Source of the DNA: Streptomyces sp. NBC_01016
GTDB taxonomy: Bacteria; Actinomycetota; Actinomycetes; Streptomycetales; Streptomycetaceae
Length of the DNA stretch: 64,000 bases
Direction of reading: 5' to 3'
Assembly (NCBI RefSeq): GCF_026341035.1
Contig: NZ_JAPEOQ010000001.1
Coordinates: forward strand, 2,542,001 to 2,606,000
Of the stretch, positions 8,786 through 17,663 are shown in pieces (the stretch's first letter is position 1; the number at the start of each line of letters is the position of its first letter). The position numbers and the translations under genes are program-made. Under the pieces are notes generated by a model that was not told the DNA's origin, ran no database searches, and saw nothing but the letters and a program-made list of their open reading frames with translations.

Positions 8786-10663
8786 TCAGCCGACGACGCT
8801 CTCGCGCCATGCCCGGTGTAGGTCCGCGAACTCGCCGGTACCCGCGATGAGTTCCTCCGGTGACCCGTCCTCGACGACCCGGCCCTCCGCCATCACCAAC
8901 ACCCTGTCCGCGATCTCCACCGTCGACAGGCGGTGGGCGATGACGACGGCCGTGCGGCCGTGCAGCACCGTTTGCATGGCCCTTTGCACCGCACGCTCCC
9001 CGGGGATGTCGAGGGAGCTCGTCGCCTCGTCGAGGATCAGGACCGCGGGGTCGGCGAGGAGGGCGCGGGCGAAGGCCACCAGCTGGCGCTGGCCCGCCGA
9101 GATCCGGCCGCCCCGCTTGCGGACGTCCGTGTCGTAGCCGTCGGGGAGCGCCGCGATGAAGTCGTGGGCGCCGATGGCCTTCGCGGCCTGTTCGATCTCC
9201 TCGCGGGTCGCCTCGGGGCGGCCGATCGCGATGTTCTCGGCGACCGTCCCGGAGAACAGGAACGCCTCCTGCGTCACCATCACCACGCTGCGCCGCAGCT
9301 CGGTGTTGGAGAGTTCGCGCAGGTCCATGCCGTCGAGGAGGACCTCGCCGTGCGAGGGGTCGTAGAGGCGGGCGAGGAGTTTGGCGAGGGTCGATTTGCC
9401 GGCTCCCGTCGAACCGACCACCGCCACCGTCTGTCCGGCCGGCAGTGTCAGGTCGAAGCGGGGGAGGACCTCGCCGCCGGTGCGGTAGCCGAAGGAGACC
9501 GACCGGAAGTCGACCTCGCGGCCCGGCTGTTCGCTCTCCCGGGCCGTCAGGGAGCGCGGCGTGGCCGGTTCCGGTACCGAGGGCGCCTGGACGAGGAGGC
9601 CCGCGATCTTCTTGAGGGACGCGGCCGCGCTTTCGTACGCGTTGAGGAACATCGCCAGGCGGTCGATCGGGTCGTACAGGCGCCGGATGTAGAGCACCGC
9701 CGCCGCCAGTACGCCGAGTTCGAGCGTGCCGCCCGCGACCCGGTACGCGCCCCACAGCACCATGCCCGCCACCGCCGTGTTCGCGAGCAGCCGGGAGCCG
9801 ATCACGTAGCGCGCCATCTCCAGCATCGCCGTGCCGTTGGACCGCTCGTGCCGGTGGTTGAGGCGCGCGAAGTGCTCGTCGTTGGCCTGTTCGCGGCGGA
9901 AGGCGCGTACGGGGCGGATGCCGTTCATGGTCTCGACGAACTTCACGATGACCGCGGCGATCGCGGAGGAGCGCTCCGCGTACGCCCGCGCCGCCCGCTG
10001 CCGGTACAGCTTGATCATGACGTACAGCGGCGCGAAGGACAGGGCCGCGACCGAGCCGATGCCGAGGTCGAGCCAGAGCAGCATCGCCGTGATGTAGATC
10101 GATCCGACGACGACGTTGACCAGTTCCTGGAGGCCCTCGCTGAGCAGTTCGCGCAGCGCCTCGACGTCCGTGGTGGCCCGCGAGATGACCCGGCCCGACG
10201 TGTACCGGTCGTGGAAGTCCACGCTCAGCGCCTGCGCGTGCCGGAAGATGCGGCCGCGCAGGTCGACCAGCACGTTCTGGCTGACGACGGCGGAGAGCCG
10301 GATGTACGCGTACACGAAGGCCGCCGAGCCGACCGCGCAGAGCAGGAAGCCCGCGCCGACCGCGACCAGCGGCCCGTAGTCGTGCGCCCGGAACGCGGGG
10401 ACCGCGCTGTCGATGGCGTACGCGACGATCAGCGGGCCGGACTGCACGGCGGCCTGTTGCAGGAGCAGGGCGAGGACGGTGAGGGCCACCATGCGGCGGT
10501 GGGGCGCGAGCAGCGAGCGCAGCAGGCCGCCCGTCGCGCCCTCGGGTGTCGGCAGGTCGTCCTGGTCGAACGGGTCGCCGGGGGAGGGGAGTTGGATGTT
10601 CTCCGGGTCCTGGGCCTCGCCCTGCGTGCCCGTCTTGTCGTTCGGCTTCGTGGTCGTCGTCAT
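8786..10663 (-). CDS. ABC exporter half-transporter, subunit 2 (permease-ATPase fusion)
   Basis: 625-residue type IV (MDR-like) ABC exporter half. The N-terminal ~50 residues are polar, then six membrane helices (about 60-345) and an ATPase domain with Walker A GSTGAGKST, signature ISAGQRQ (SAGQ in place of SGGQ), Walker B ILDEATSSLD with the catalytic Glu, and the switch His in IAHRL. It overlaps the upstream gene by four bases (ATGA at 10660-10663), so the two are translationally coupled and almost certainly heterodimerise. The substrate cannot be read from sequence; drugs, lipids or peptides are all possible. Confidence 0.92.
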   Translation of the reverse strand: MTTTTKPNDKTGTQGEAQDPENIQLPSPGDPFDQDDLPTPEGATGGLLRSLLAPHRRMVALTVLALLLQQAAVQSGPLIVAYAIDSAVPAFRAHDYGPLVAVGAGFLLCAVGSAAFVYAYIRLSAVVSQNVLVDLRGRIFRHAQALSVDFHDRYTSGRVISRATTDVEALRELLSEGLQELVNVVVGSIYITAMLLWLDLGIGSVAALSFAPLYVMIKLYRQRAARAYAERSSAIAAVIVKFVETMNGIRPVRAFRREQANDEHFARLNHRHERSNGTAMLEMARYVIGSRLLANTAVAGMVLWGAYRVAGGTLELGVLAAAVLYIRRLYDPIDRLAMFLNAYESAAASLKKIAGLLVQAPSVPEPATPRSLTARESEQPGREVDFRSVSFGYRTGGEVLPRFDLTLPAGQTVAVVGSTGAGKSTLAKLLARLYDPSHGEVLLDGMDLRELSNTELRRSVVMVTQEAFLFSGTVAENIAIGRPEATREEIEQAAKAIGAHDFIAALPDGYDTDVRKRGGRISAGQRQLVAFARALLADPAVLILDEATSSLDIPGERAVQRAMQTVLHGRTAVVIAHRLSTVEIADRVLVMAEGRVVEDGSPEELIAGTGEFADLHRAWRESVVG

Positions 10664-12492
10664 ACGCGTTCCGTCTCCGTCCCCGAGCCCGTCTCCTCGG
10701 TGTGCTCGCCCGACATCAGATGTCTGTACTCGGCGTTCTTGCGCAGCAGTTCGTGGTGGGTGCCCACCGCCGTGATCCGGCCATCGGACAGCAGCGCCAC
10801 CCGGTCGGCGAGCAGCACCGTGGACGGCCGGTGCGCGACCACGAGCGCCGTGCTGTCGGCGAGCACCCGGCGCAGCGCCGCCTCCACCGCGGCCTCCGTG
10901 TGCACATCGAGCGCGGACAGCGGGTCGTCGAGGATCAGGAAGCGGGGCGTGCCCACGACGGAGCGGGCCAGGGCGAGGCGCTGGCGCTGGCCGCCGGACA
11001 GGCTCAGGCCCTGCTCGCCGACCTCCGTGTCGACGCCGTGGGGCAGCCGGTTCACGAACCCGGCCTGCGCGACGTCGAGCGCCTGCTCCAGCTGCGCGGG
11101 TTCCGTGGCCGCGGGGGCGCCCATCAGGACGTTCTCCGCGACCGAGGCGGAGAACAGGGTGGGCTCCTCGAACGCCACGGACACCAGCTCGCGCAGCTCG
11201 GCGCGCGGCATCGCCGTGATGTCGCGGCCGTCGAGCGTGATGCGGCCCTCCGTCACATCGTAGAGCCGGGGCACGAGCGCGGTGAGCGTGGTCTTGCCGC
11301 AGCCGGTCGAGCCGACGAGCGCCATCGTCTCGCCCGAGCGGATGTGCAGGTCGACGCGGGCGAGGGTGGGGGTGGAGTCCTCGGCGGCGTCGGGGTAGCG
11401 GAAGGCGACGCCCTCGAACCGCAGCCCGTCGTCAGCGTGTTGGCCCGCGTCCGGGGCCGCGTCCGCATCCGCGAGGACGCGCGGGTCCTCCGGATCCGAG
11501 TCCATCACCTCGAAGTACCGCCGCGTCGCCGTCGCCGCCTCCTGGCTCATCGCGAGCAGGAAGCCGATGGACTCGATGGGCCAGCGCAGCGCGAGCGCCG
11601 TCGACAGGAACGCGACGAGCGTGCCCGCGGACAGCGAGCCGTCGGAGACCTGGATCGTGCCGATCACCAGGGCCGCCCCGAGCGCCACCTCGGGAAGCAG
11701 CGTGATCACCGTGAGGATCCCGGCGAGCAGCCGCGCCTTGACCAGTTCCGTGCCGCGCACCGTGCGCGCCAGGTCGCGGAAGGCGCGCGCCTGGCTGCGG
11801 TGCCGACCGAAGCCCTTGATGACGCGGATGCCGAGGACCGACTCCTCGACGACCGTCGTCAGATCGCCGACCTGGTCCTGGGCGCGCCGCGAGGCCTTCG
11901 CGTACCCGCCCTCGAAGCGGTAGCAGAACGCGATCAGCGGGACGGCCGGGGCGAGCAGCACGAGGCCGAGCCCCCAGTCCTGGACGATGAGCACGGAGAG
12001 GCCGGCCAGGATCGTCACCCCGTTGACGATCAGGAACGTCAGCGGGAAGGCGAGGAACATCCGCAGCACCATCAGGTCCGTCGTGCCGCGCGACAGCAAC
12101 TGGCCCGAGGCCCACCGGTCGTGGAAGGAGACCGGGAGCCGCTGCAGATGCCGGTACAGATCGGCCCGCAGCGCCGCCTCCACCCCCGCGAGCGGCCGCG
12201 CCACCAGCCATCTGCGCAGCCCGAACAGGAGCGCCTCCGCGATGCCGAGCGCGAGCAGCACCCCGGCGCCCAGCCACACCCCGCCCGGGTCCCGCTCGGT
12301 CACCGGGCCGTCCACGATCCACTTCAGGACCAGCGGGAAGACCAGCGCCAGACACGACGCGAGCACCGCCACGAACGCCGCGCCCGCCCACCGCGCGCGC
12401 ACCGGACGCACGTACGGCCACAGCCGCAACAGCGTCCGCACGGCGGAGAGTTGACCGGTCGTCTCTGTGGTGGCACGTGTAGTCGTCGGCAT
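10660..12492 (-). CDS. ABC exporter half-transporter, subunit 1 (degenerate ATPase site)
   Basis: 610-residue permease-ATPase fusion, first gene of a two-gene operon. It has six membrane helices (about 35-320), then an ATPase domain with Walker A GSTGCGKTT, signature LSGGQRQ, and Walker B FLILDDPLSALD. The residue after Walker B is Asp rather than the catalytic Glu, and the switch region reads VVAHRPSTV. Loss of one catalytic Glu is typical of heterodimeric exporters in which only one ATP site hydrolyses; the partner subunit keeps Glu. It is divergent from an ABC-2/two-component operon and shares a repeat-rich upstream region with it, so co-regulation is likely but unproven. Confidence 0.92.
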   Translation of the reverse strand: MPTTTRATTETTGQLSAVRTLLRLWPYVRPVRARWAGAAFVAVLASCLALVFPLVLKWIVDGPVTERDPGGVWLGAGVLLALGIAEALLFGLRRWLVARPLAGVEAALRADLYRHLQRLPVSFHDRWASGQLLSRGTTDLMVLRMFLAFPLTFLIVNGVTILAGLSVLIVQDWGLGLVLLAPAVPLIAFCYRFEGGYAKASRRAQDQVGDLTTVVEESVLGIRVIKGFGRHRSQARAFRDLARTVRGTELVKARLLAGILTVITLLPEVALGAALVIGTIQVSDGSLSAGTLVAFLSTALALRWPIESIGFLLAMSQEAATATRRYFEVMDSDPEDPRVLADADAAPDAGQHADDGLRFEGVAFRYPDAAEDSTPTLARVDLHIRSGETMALVGSTGCGKTTLTALVPRLYDVTEGRITLDGRDITAMPRAELRELVSVAFEEPTLFSASVAENVLMGAPAATEPAQLEQALDVAQAGFVNRLPHGVDTEVGEQGLSLSGGQRQRLALARSVVGTPRFLILDDPLSALDVHTEAAVEAALRRVLADSTALVVAHRPSTVLLADRVALLSDGRITAVGTHHELLRKNAEYRHLMSGEHTEETGSGTETERV

Positions 12493-12536
12493 CAGGGGCG
12501 AGCCTACGGTTTGCCACTGACAACGCCCACCGAGTT

Positions 12537-12639
12537 TCGGACGGTACGACTCCGGGGGCCGGTGGTCGTACCGTCCGACCCTGGTGGTCGTACCGCTCGG
12601 CCCCGGTGGTCGTACCGCCCATCAACCGATCGGTTGATG
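12537..12639. promoter_or_regulatory. Divergent promoter region with 22-bp direct repeats, inverted repeat and 20-bp palindrome
   Basis: Three copies of GGTGGTCGTACCG start at 12561, 12583 and 12605, exactly 22 bp apart (two helical turns). The first copy also forms the right half of a 14-bp perfect inverted repeat (12537-12550 with 12565-12578). Immediately after the third copy is a perfect 20-bp palindrome (12620-12639) containing CAACCGATCGGTTG. The whole lies between the divergent starts at 12492 and 12698. I infer binding sites for the response regulator at 15757 and for a second, dimeric repressor. Confidence 0.75.
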
Positions 12640-12697
12640 CGTGCTCGAGCGCGTTGGCCGATGCCCCGGCAGGGCCCGCGCGGCGACGCTTGATGCC

Positions 12698-13618
12698 ATG
12701 ACCACCACCACAGCACCGCTCATCGAGGTCGCCGGGCTGCGCAAGACGTACGCCGGGCGGGCCGTCGTCGACGGGGTGTCCTTCACCGTCGGCGAGGGCG
12801 AGATCTTCGGGATCCTCGGGCCGAACGGCGCGGGCAAGACCACCACCGTCGAATGCGTCGAGGGACTGCGCGCGGCCGACGAGGGGCACGTACGGGTCGC
12901 GGGGCTCGACCCCGTACGCGACCACGCACAGGTCACCGGGATCCTCGGCGCGCAGCTCCAGGAGAGCGAGATCCAGCCGAAGCTGACCGTGAAGGAGGCG
13001 CTGGAGCTGTATTCCGCCTTCTATCCCGCGCCCCTCGACTGGCGGCCGCTCGCCGACCGGCTCCGCCTCACCGACAAGCTCGGCACCCGCTTCGCGAAGC
13101 TCAGCGGCGGACAGAAGCAGCGCCTGTTCATCGCGCTCGCCCTCGTCGGCAACCCCCGCGTCGTCGTCCTCGACGAGCTGACCACCGGGCTCGACCCGCG
13201 CTCGCGCCGCGACACCTGGGAGCTCATCGAGGAGGTGCGCGACAGCGGCGTCACCGTCCTCCTCGTCACGCACTTCATGGAGGAGGCGCAGCGGCTCTGC
13301 GACCGGATCGCCGTGATCGACAGGGGGCGGGTCGCCGCGCTCGACACCCCGGCGGGCCTGATCAGCCGGGCCGCCGGGTCGACCGTCATCTCGTTCACCC
13401 CGTCCGCGCCGCTGGACGAGCGCGCGCTGGCCGGGCTGCCCGGGGTCACCTCCGTGGACCACAAGGACGGCCGCGTGACCCTCAACGGCACCGACGAGAC
13501 GGTCACCGCCCTCCTCAGCTTGCTCGCACGCCAGCACATCACCGCCCACCAACTCCGCGTGTCCGACGCCACGTTGGACGACGCGTTCCTCGACCTCACG
13601 GGAGCCGGCCAGTCATGA
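12698..13618 (+). CDS. ABC transporter ATP-binding protein (drug/lipid export type)
   Basis: 306-residue ATPase of the DrrA/CcmA type that would power the ABC-2 permease encoded next. Walker A GPNGAGKTT, Q-loop in GAQLQES, signature LSGGQKQR, Walker B VVVLDELTTGLD and switch His in LVTHFM are all present; after about residue 225 a C-terminal regulatory domain follows. The ATG at 12698 is preceded by a weak GATGCC context. The stop overlaps the permease start as ATGA (13615-13618). It heads a four-gene operon: ATPase, permease, sensor kinase, response regulator. Such cassettes usually sense and expel envelope-active compounds; the ligand is unknown. Confidence 0.9.
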   Translation: MTTTTAPLIEVAGLRKTYAGRAVVDGVSFTVGEGEIFGILGPNGAGKTTTVECVEGLRAADEGHVRVAGLDPVRDHAQVTGILGAQLQESEIQPKLTVKEALELYSAFYPAPLDWRPLADRLRLTDKLGTRFAKLSGGQKQRLFIALALVGNPRVVVLDELTTGLDPRSRRDTWELIEEVRDSGVTVLLVTHFMEEAQRLCDRIAVIDRGRVAALDTPAGLISRAAGSTVISFTPSAPLDERALAGLPGVTSVDHKDGRVTLNGTDETVTALLSLLARQHITAHQLRVSDATLDDAFLDLTGAGQS

Positions 13619-14403
13619 GCACCGTCACCGCGCCCACCACCACAGCCGTCCCGGCCGACCGGGCATCCGTCGACCGGGCCGTCCTCAAGGCCGAGTTCAC
13701 GCTGTTCCGGCGCGAGGCAGGCAGCCTCGTCGGGATTCTGCTGTTCCCCGTCGTCCTGCTCGTGATCCTCGGCTCCATCCCGGCCTTCCGGGAGACCGAC
13801 GCGGGGCTCGGCGGCATCCGGCTCGTCGACGCGTACGTCCCCGTCACCGTGCTGCTCGGCATGATCGCGGGCGGCATCCAGTCGATGCCGCCGATCATCA
13901 CCGGGTACCGCGAGCGCGGCATCCTGCGCCGGATGTCGACCACGCCGGTGCGGCCGACGGCCGTCCTCGGCGCGCAGATGGGCATCCACGGCGTGGCCGT
14001 CCTCGTGTCCGTCGCGATCTGTCTCGCGGTCGGCCGGCTCGCCTTCGACGTGGCGCTGCCGCGGCAGATCGCGGGCTATCTGCTCGCCCTCGTCCTGTCC
14101 GTCGTCGTCTCCCTCGCCCTCGGCGCGGTGATCGCCTCCCGGGCCCGTACGACGAAGATCTCCAACGCGATCGGCTCGGTCGTCTTCTTCCCCGCGATGT
14201 TCTGCGCGGGCGTCTGGCTGCCGGTGCAGGCGATGCCGGACACCCTGGCCCACATCGTCGAGCTGACGCCGTTCGGCGCCGCGGCGCAGGCCCTCAACCA
14301 GGCCGCGGCGGGCGACTGGCCGGCCTGGTCGCACCTGCTGGTGCTCGCCGTCTGGGCCGTGGGCCTGACCGGCGTGGCCGCGCGCTGGTTCCGCTGGGAA
14401 TGA
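13615..14403 (+). CDS. ABC-2 type membrane permease
   Basis: 262-residue integral membrane protein with about six hydrophobic helices and the ABC-2 permease pattern: GYRERGILRRMSTTPVRP in the cytosolic loop and FCAGVWLPVQAMPDTLAHIVELTPFGAAAQAL near the C-terminus. It partners with the ATPase upstream, with which it overlaps by four bases, and its stop overlaps the ATG of the kinase gene (14400-14403). Size is normal for the family. The transported compound is not predictable. Confidence 0.9.
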   Translation: MSTVTAPTTTAVPADRASVDRAVLKAEFTLFRREAGSLVGILLFPVVLLVILGSIPAFRETDAGLGGIRLVDAYVPVTVLLGMIAGGIQSMPPIITGYRERGILRRMSTTPVRPTAVLGAQMGIHGVAVLVSVAICLAVGRLAFDVALPRQIAGYLLALVLSVVVSLALGAVIASRARTTKISNAIGSVVFFPAMFCAGVWLPVQAMPDTLAHIVELTPFGAAAQALNQAAAGDWPAWSHLLVLAVWAVGLTGVAARWFRWE

Positions 14404-15764
14404 CCGGTCCGCCGGCAGTGACCGTTCCGGTGGCAATGACCTTGGAGGCGGGTGTGGTCGCGCAGACTGTGGACATGGACGAGCGGGACACACCGGAGGC
14501 GGGGGACGAACTCGGCCGCGCCGTGGAGGACGTCGAGCAGCGGTGGCGGGACTTCCACCGCCTCTCCCCGCTGACCCTGCTCGGCATCGGCGTGCTGCTC
14601 GCGGTGGCCACGAACACGATGTTCAAGGTGAGCGACACCGGCTGGTACGCGATGGTGGGGCTCGTCGCGGGCGCCGCGGTCCTGGAAGGGATCGCCATCC
14701 GGGCCGGCCTCGCCCGCAAGGGTCCTTCGGTGGCGGGCACCGTCTACTACGGCCTGCGCTGGGCGCTCGCCTTCGGCCTGGCCTGGATCAACCCGCTCTT
14801 CGCCTTCTACGCGGCCATCGGCTACTTCGGCGCCGACCGCTTCCTCCTGCCCCGCCTGGTCAAATTCGGCCTCGCCGCGTCTGCCGTGATCCTGGCCGGG
14901 TCCCAGTCCGGCGGCCTGCCGCCCGAGAACGCGGGGCAGTGGGCCTTCTTCGGCGCGCTGTACGCGATCAACATGGCGCTGGTGGCCGCCATGGTCCACC
15001 TCGACTCGAAGGAGCGCGAGCGCACCCTCGCCCAGGTCGCCACCATCGCCGAGCTGGAGCACACCAACCGGGCGCTCCAGGACGCGCTCGACGAGAACGC
15101 CGCGCTCCAGGCCCAACTCCTCGTCCAGGCGCGGGAGGCGGGCGTCTCCGACGAGCGCCGCCGGCTCGCCGCGGAGATCCACGACACCATCGCCCAGGGC
15201 CTGACAGGGATCATCGCCCAGCTCCAGGTCGTCGCGAACACCCCCGACCAGGAGCAGGCCCGCGAGCACCTCGACCGGGCCGCGGACCTCGCCCGGCACA
15301 GCCTCGGCGAGGCCCGCCGTTCCGTGCACAATCTGGCGCCCGCAGCCCTGGACGACGCGACGCTCGCCGAGGCCCTGAAGAAGACCGTCGCCGACTGGTC
15401 CGCCCGCACCGGCGTCCGCGCCGACTTCACCCTCACCGGCACGGCGGAGCCGCTGCACGAGGAGATCGGGGCGAGCCTGCTGCGGATCGCCGAGGAGGCG
15501 TTGTCCAACGCGGCCCGGCACGCGGCCGCCACCCGCGTCGGCGTCACCCTCTCCTTCATGGCGGGCGAGGTCACCCTCGACGTGCGCGACGACGGCCGCG
15601 GCTTCGACCCGCTCTCCGTACCGGCCCGCTCCGGGGCCGGCGGCTTCGGCCTCGACGGGATGCGGGCCCGCGCCGAGCGGCTCGCGGGCGGCGTCACGGT
15701 CGAGTCGGAGGAAGGCGGCGGCACGGCGATCTCCGCTCGCGTACCTTTGGTGCGCCATGACTGA
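14400..15764 (+). CDS. Membrane sensor histidine kinase (NarL-partner type)
   Basis: Up to 454 residues. Four to six membrane helices (about 58-195), a coiled-coil linker (about 200-250, ERERTLAQVATIAELEHTNRALQDALDENAALQ), a HisKA_3 domain with the phospho-acceptor His in RRLAAEIHDTIAQGLTG, and an HATPase_c domain with N box EEALSNAARHA and G box GGGFGLDGMRAR-like motifs. It probably phosphorylates the response regulator whose gene overlaps its 3' end by eight bases. The start is uncertain: ATG 14400 couples to the permease stop, GTG 14454 has a GGAGG five bases upstream, and ATG 14475 is also possible; the GTG looks strongest. Confidence 0.9.
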   Translation: MTGPPAVTVPVAMTLEAGVVAQTVDMDERDTPEAGDELGRAVEDVEQRWRDFHRLSPLTLLGIGVLLAVATNTMFKVSDTGWYAMVGLVAGAAVLEGIAIRAGLARKGPSVAGTVYYGLRWALAFGLAWINPLFAFYAAIGYFGADRFLLPRLVKFGLAASAVILAGSQSGGLPPENAGQWAFFGALYAINMALVAAMVHLDSKERERTLAQVATIAELEHTNRALQDALDENAALQAQLLVQAREAGVSDERRRLAAEIHDTIAQGLTGIIAQLQVVANTPDQEQAREHLDRAADLARHSLGEARRSVHNLAPAALDDATLAEALKKTVADWSARTGVRADFTLTGTAEPLHEEIGASLLRIAEEALSNAARHAAATRVGVTLSFMAGEVTLDVRDDGRGFDPLSVPARSGAGGFGLDGMRARAERLAGGVTVESEEGGGTAISARVPLVRHD

Positions 15765-16422
15765 CCCTGCGCCCGACTCCGTGACCGGCCCCGTGATCAC
15801 GCTCCTGATCGTCGATGACCACCCCGTCGTACGGGACGGTCTGCGCGGCATGTTCGAGTCGACCACCGGTTTCACGGTCCTCGGCGAGGCGGCGAACGGG
15901 GTGGAGGCCGTCGCCCGCGCCGCCGCGCTCGACCCGGACGTCGTCCTGATGGACCTGCGCATGCCGGGCGGGGGCGGCGTCGACGCCATCAAGGAGCTGA
16001 CCCGCCGCGGCGCCCGCTCCCGCGTCCTGGTCCTCACCACGTACGACACGGACTCCGACACGCTGCCCGCGATCGAGGCGGGCGCCACCGGCTATCTGCT
16101 CAAGGACGCCCCGCGCGAGGAACTCTTCACGGCAGTACGGGCCGCTGCCGACGGCCGCACCGTCCTCTCACCGGCCGTCGCGTCCCGCCTGGTCACGGCC
16201 GTGCGCACGCCCGCCGCGCCCGCCGACGAGACCCTCTCGGCCCGCGAGCGCGAGGTCCTGGTCCTGGTGTCCAAGGGCACCTCGAACAAGGAGATCGCGC
16301 GCGAGCTGTTCATCAGCGAGGCGACGGTGAAGACCCATCTCACGCACATCTACGGCAAGTTGGGCGTGAAGGACCGCGCGGCCGCGGTGGCGGTGGCGTA
16401 CGACCGCAGGATCCTCGGCTAG
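15757..16422 (+). CDS. Response regulator, NarL/LuxR family
   Basis: 221 residues: receiver domain (about 12-130) with the acidic pair in VDDHP and phosphoacceptor Asp in DVVLMDLRMPGGG, then a LuxR-type HTH (about 155-215; LSAREREVLVLVSKGTSNKEIARELFISEATVKTHLTHIYGK pattern). It overlaps the kinase gene and is the natural partner. The 22-bp repeats upstream of the operon are candidate binding sites. The TAG stop at 16420-16422 directly abuts the stop of the convergent phosphatase gene, leaving no room for a terminator. Confidence 0.93.
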   Translation: MTDPAPDSVTGPVITLLIVDDHPVVRDGLRGMFESTTGFTVLGEAANGVEAVARAAALDPDVVLMDLRMPGGGGVDAIKELTRRGARSRVLVLTTYDTDSDTLPAIEAGATGYLLKDAPREELFTAVRAAADGRTVLSPAVASRLVTAVRTPAAPADETLSAREREVLVLVSKGTSNKEIARELFISEATVKTHLTHIYGKLGVKDRAAAVAVAYDRRILG

Positions 16423-17529
16423 CTAACGGATCTGCTCAGGAGTCACGGTCACCCATCGCTTGTCGGCGGTGACCTTCTGCCCGAGCTCCTTCTGCCGCTT
16501 CACCCCGTCCGCCTTCATCCCGTTCAGCTCCTTCATGGAGCTGTCCTTGCGGTTGACCCAGACGCGGACGCCGCCGTGCGCCACGTCCACCGACCGGAAC
16601 AGCATCGGGCCGTCGCTCTTGGGTGTGTCCCCGGCCGCGAGGATCGGCTTCTTCCAGGCGTCGATGTACGTACTGATGGCGGCGGGCTTGCCCTCGTACC
16701 AGGTCGCCGGGGCCCACAGGTTCGGCGTCAACTCCCGGTCCTCCAGGGCCTTTTGGTCGAACGTCCCGGCCGCGATCTCCTTGCGGGAGCTCGTGACGTC
16801 ACCCGTCTTGCGGTCCTTGAGCAGGGCGGCGACCCCGAGCACGTTCTCGGGCTTCACGTCGTAGCCGTACTTCGGGTCGCCGAGCACCATGCGGACGAGG
16901 TCCTCGCTCGCGGCGCTCACCACGTACACCTCGATGCCGTGCGAGCGCAGCGCGTGGTACAGCTCCCGCATGCCGTCCGAGAACTCCGGCGGCTTCGCAC
17001 CGCCCGGCAGCGGCTTGTCGTACGCGAGCAACTCGTCGACGTAGCCCTTGAGTTGCTTGAGCGTGAACCCGGAGAAGATCTGCGCCGCCCACGGATAGCA
17101 GACCTGGTCGTCGACCTCGCACAGCCGGTTGTAGTACTCGGTCAGGGTCTCCTTGTGCGTGGCCGTGTCCTTGAAGGGGATCACCTTCAGCGACGGGTCC
17201 ATCGTGTCCCGCGTCAGGACGCCCTTCATCTCCAGGAAGGGCAGCAGCGACTCCTCCAGGTCGTTGCGATACGTCGTGTTGTCCGCGTCGAAGGTCGCGT
17301 ACGCGCCCTGGTGCTCGTGCGCCGCGATCACCCGGGCGAGCTGCTTGGCCTGCGGTCTCGGCCAGTGCTTCAGTTGGGCGGCCACCGCGCGTACGTCACC
17401 GGAGGTGGTGGCGGAGGCGTCGGCGCCCGGCCACAGCACGGTCGTGGCGAGGGCGGCGGCGAGGGCGGCGCCCGCGGTGGCGAGCAGGAGGGGCTTCTTG
17501 CGCAGGGAGTCTGCCTTGGTGAAGTTCAC
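16423..17529 (-). CDS. Exported HAD-superfamily phosphatase
   Basis: 368-residue protein with an N-terminal basic stretch and hydrophobic signal segment (about 8-45), so secreted or membrane-anchored. HAD motif I is visible as TFDADNTTYR (DxDNT) and motif II as VYVVSAASEDLVRMV; the large cap fits phosphoserine phosphatase-like HAD enzymes. I chose GTG at 17529 because it puts the signal peptide at the N-terminus; the frame is open upstream to 17703 and an ATG at residue 37 of that longer form is an alternative. The substrate is unknown. It is convergent with the response regulator gene with zero spacing. Confidence 0.8.
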   Translation of the reverse strand: MNFTKADSLRKKPLLLATAGAALAAALATTVLWPGADASATTSGDVRAVAAQLKHWPRPQAKQLARVIAAHEHQGAYATFDADNTTYRNDLEESLLPFLEMKGVLTRDTMDPSLKVIPFKDTATHKETLTEYYNRLCEVDDQVCYPWAAQIFSGFTLKQLKGYVDELLAYDKPLPGGAKPPEFSDGMRELYHALRSHGIEVYVVSAASEDLVRMVLGDPKYGYDVKPENVLGVAALLKDRKTGDVTSSRKEIAAGTFDQKALEDRELTPNLWAPATWYEGKPAAISTYIDAWKKPILAAGDTPKSDGPMLFRSVDVAHGGVRVWVNRKDSSMKELNGMKADGVKRQKELGQKVTADKRWVTVTPEQIR

Positions 17530-17663
17530 GACTGGCCACCGTAGGGCGGGCAGGTGCCGCCCGCCATGATCGAATTCACCGTGTGTGACCGGCATGTACC
17601 CGGCGGGTACGGGTAGCCGACAGGCGCCCGGCACGGCAGCGCGCCGGACCCCATACTGAAGGC

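Noticed and set aside
8933..11263. 776-codon plus-strand frame across the ABC exporter genes
   Set aside because: Composition (Arg/Gly/Val/His-rich, no motif) and exact opposition to two clear ABC genes mark it as a shadow frame.
12537..12639. CRISPR array or replication iterons at the 22-bp repeats
   Set aside because: Only three 13-bp units with short spacers, no cas genes, and no replication gene nearby; position between divergent operons fits operators.
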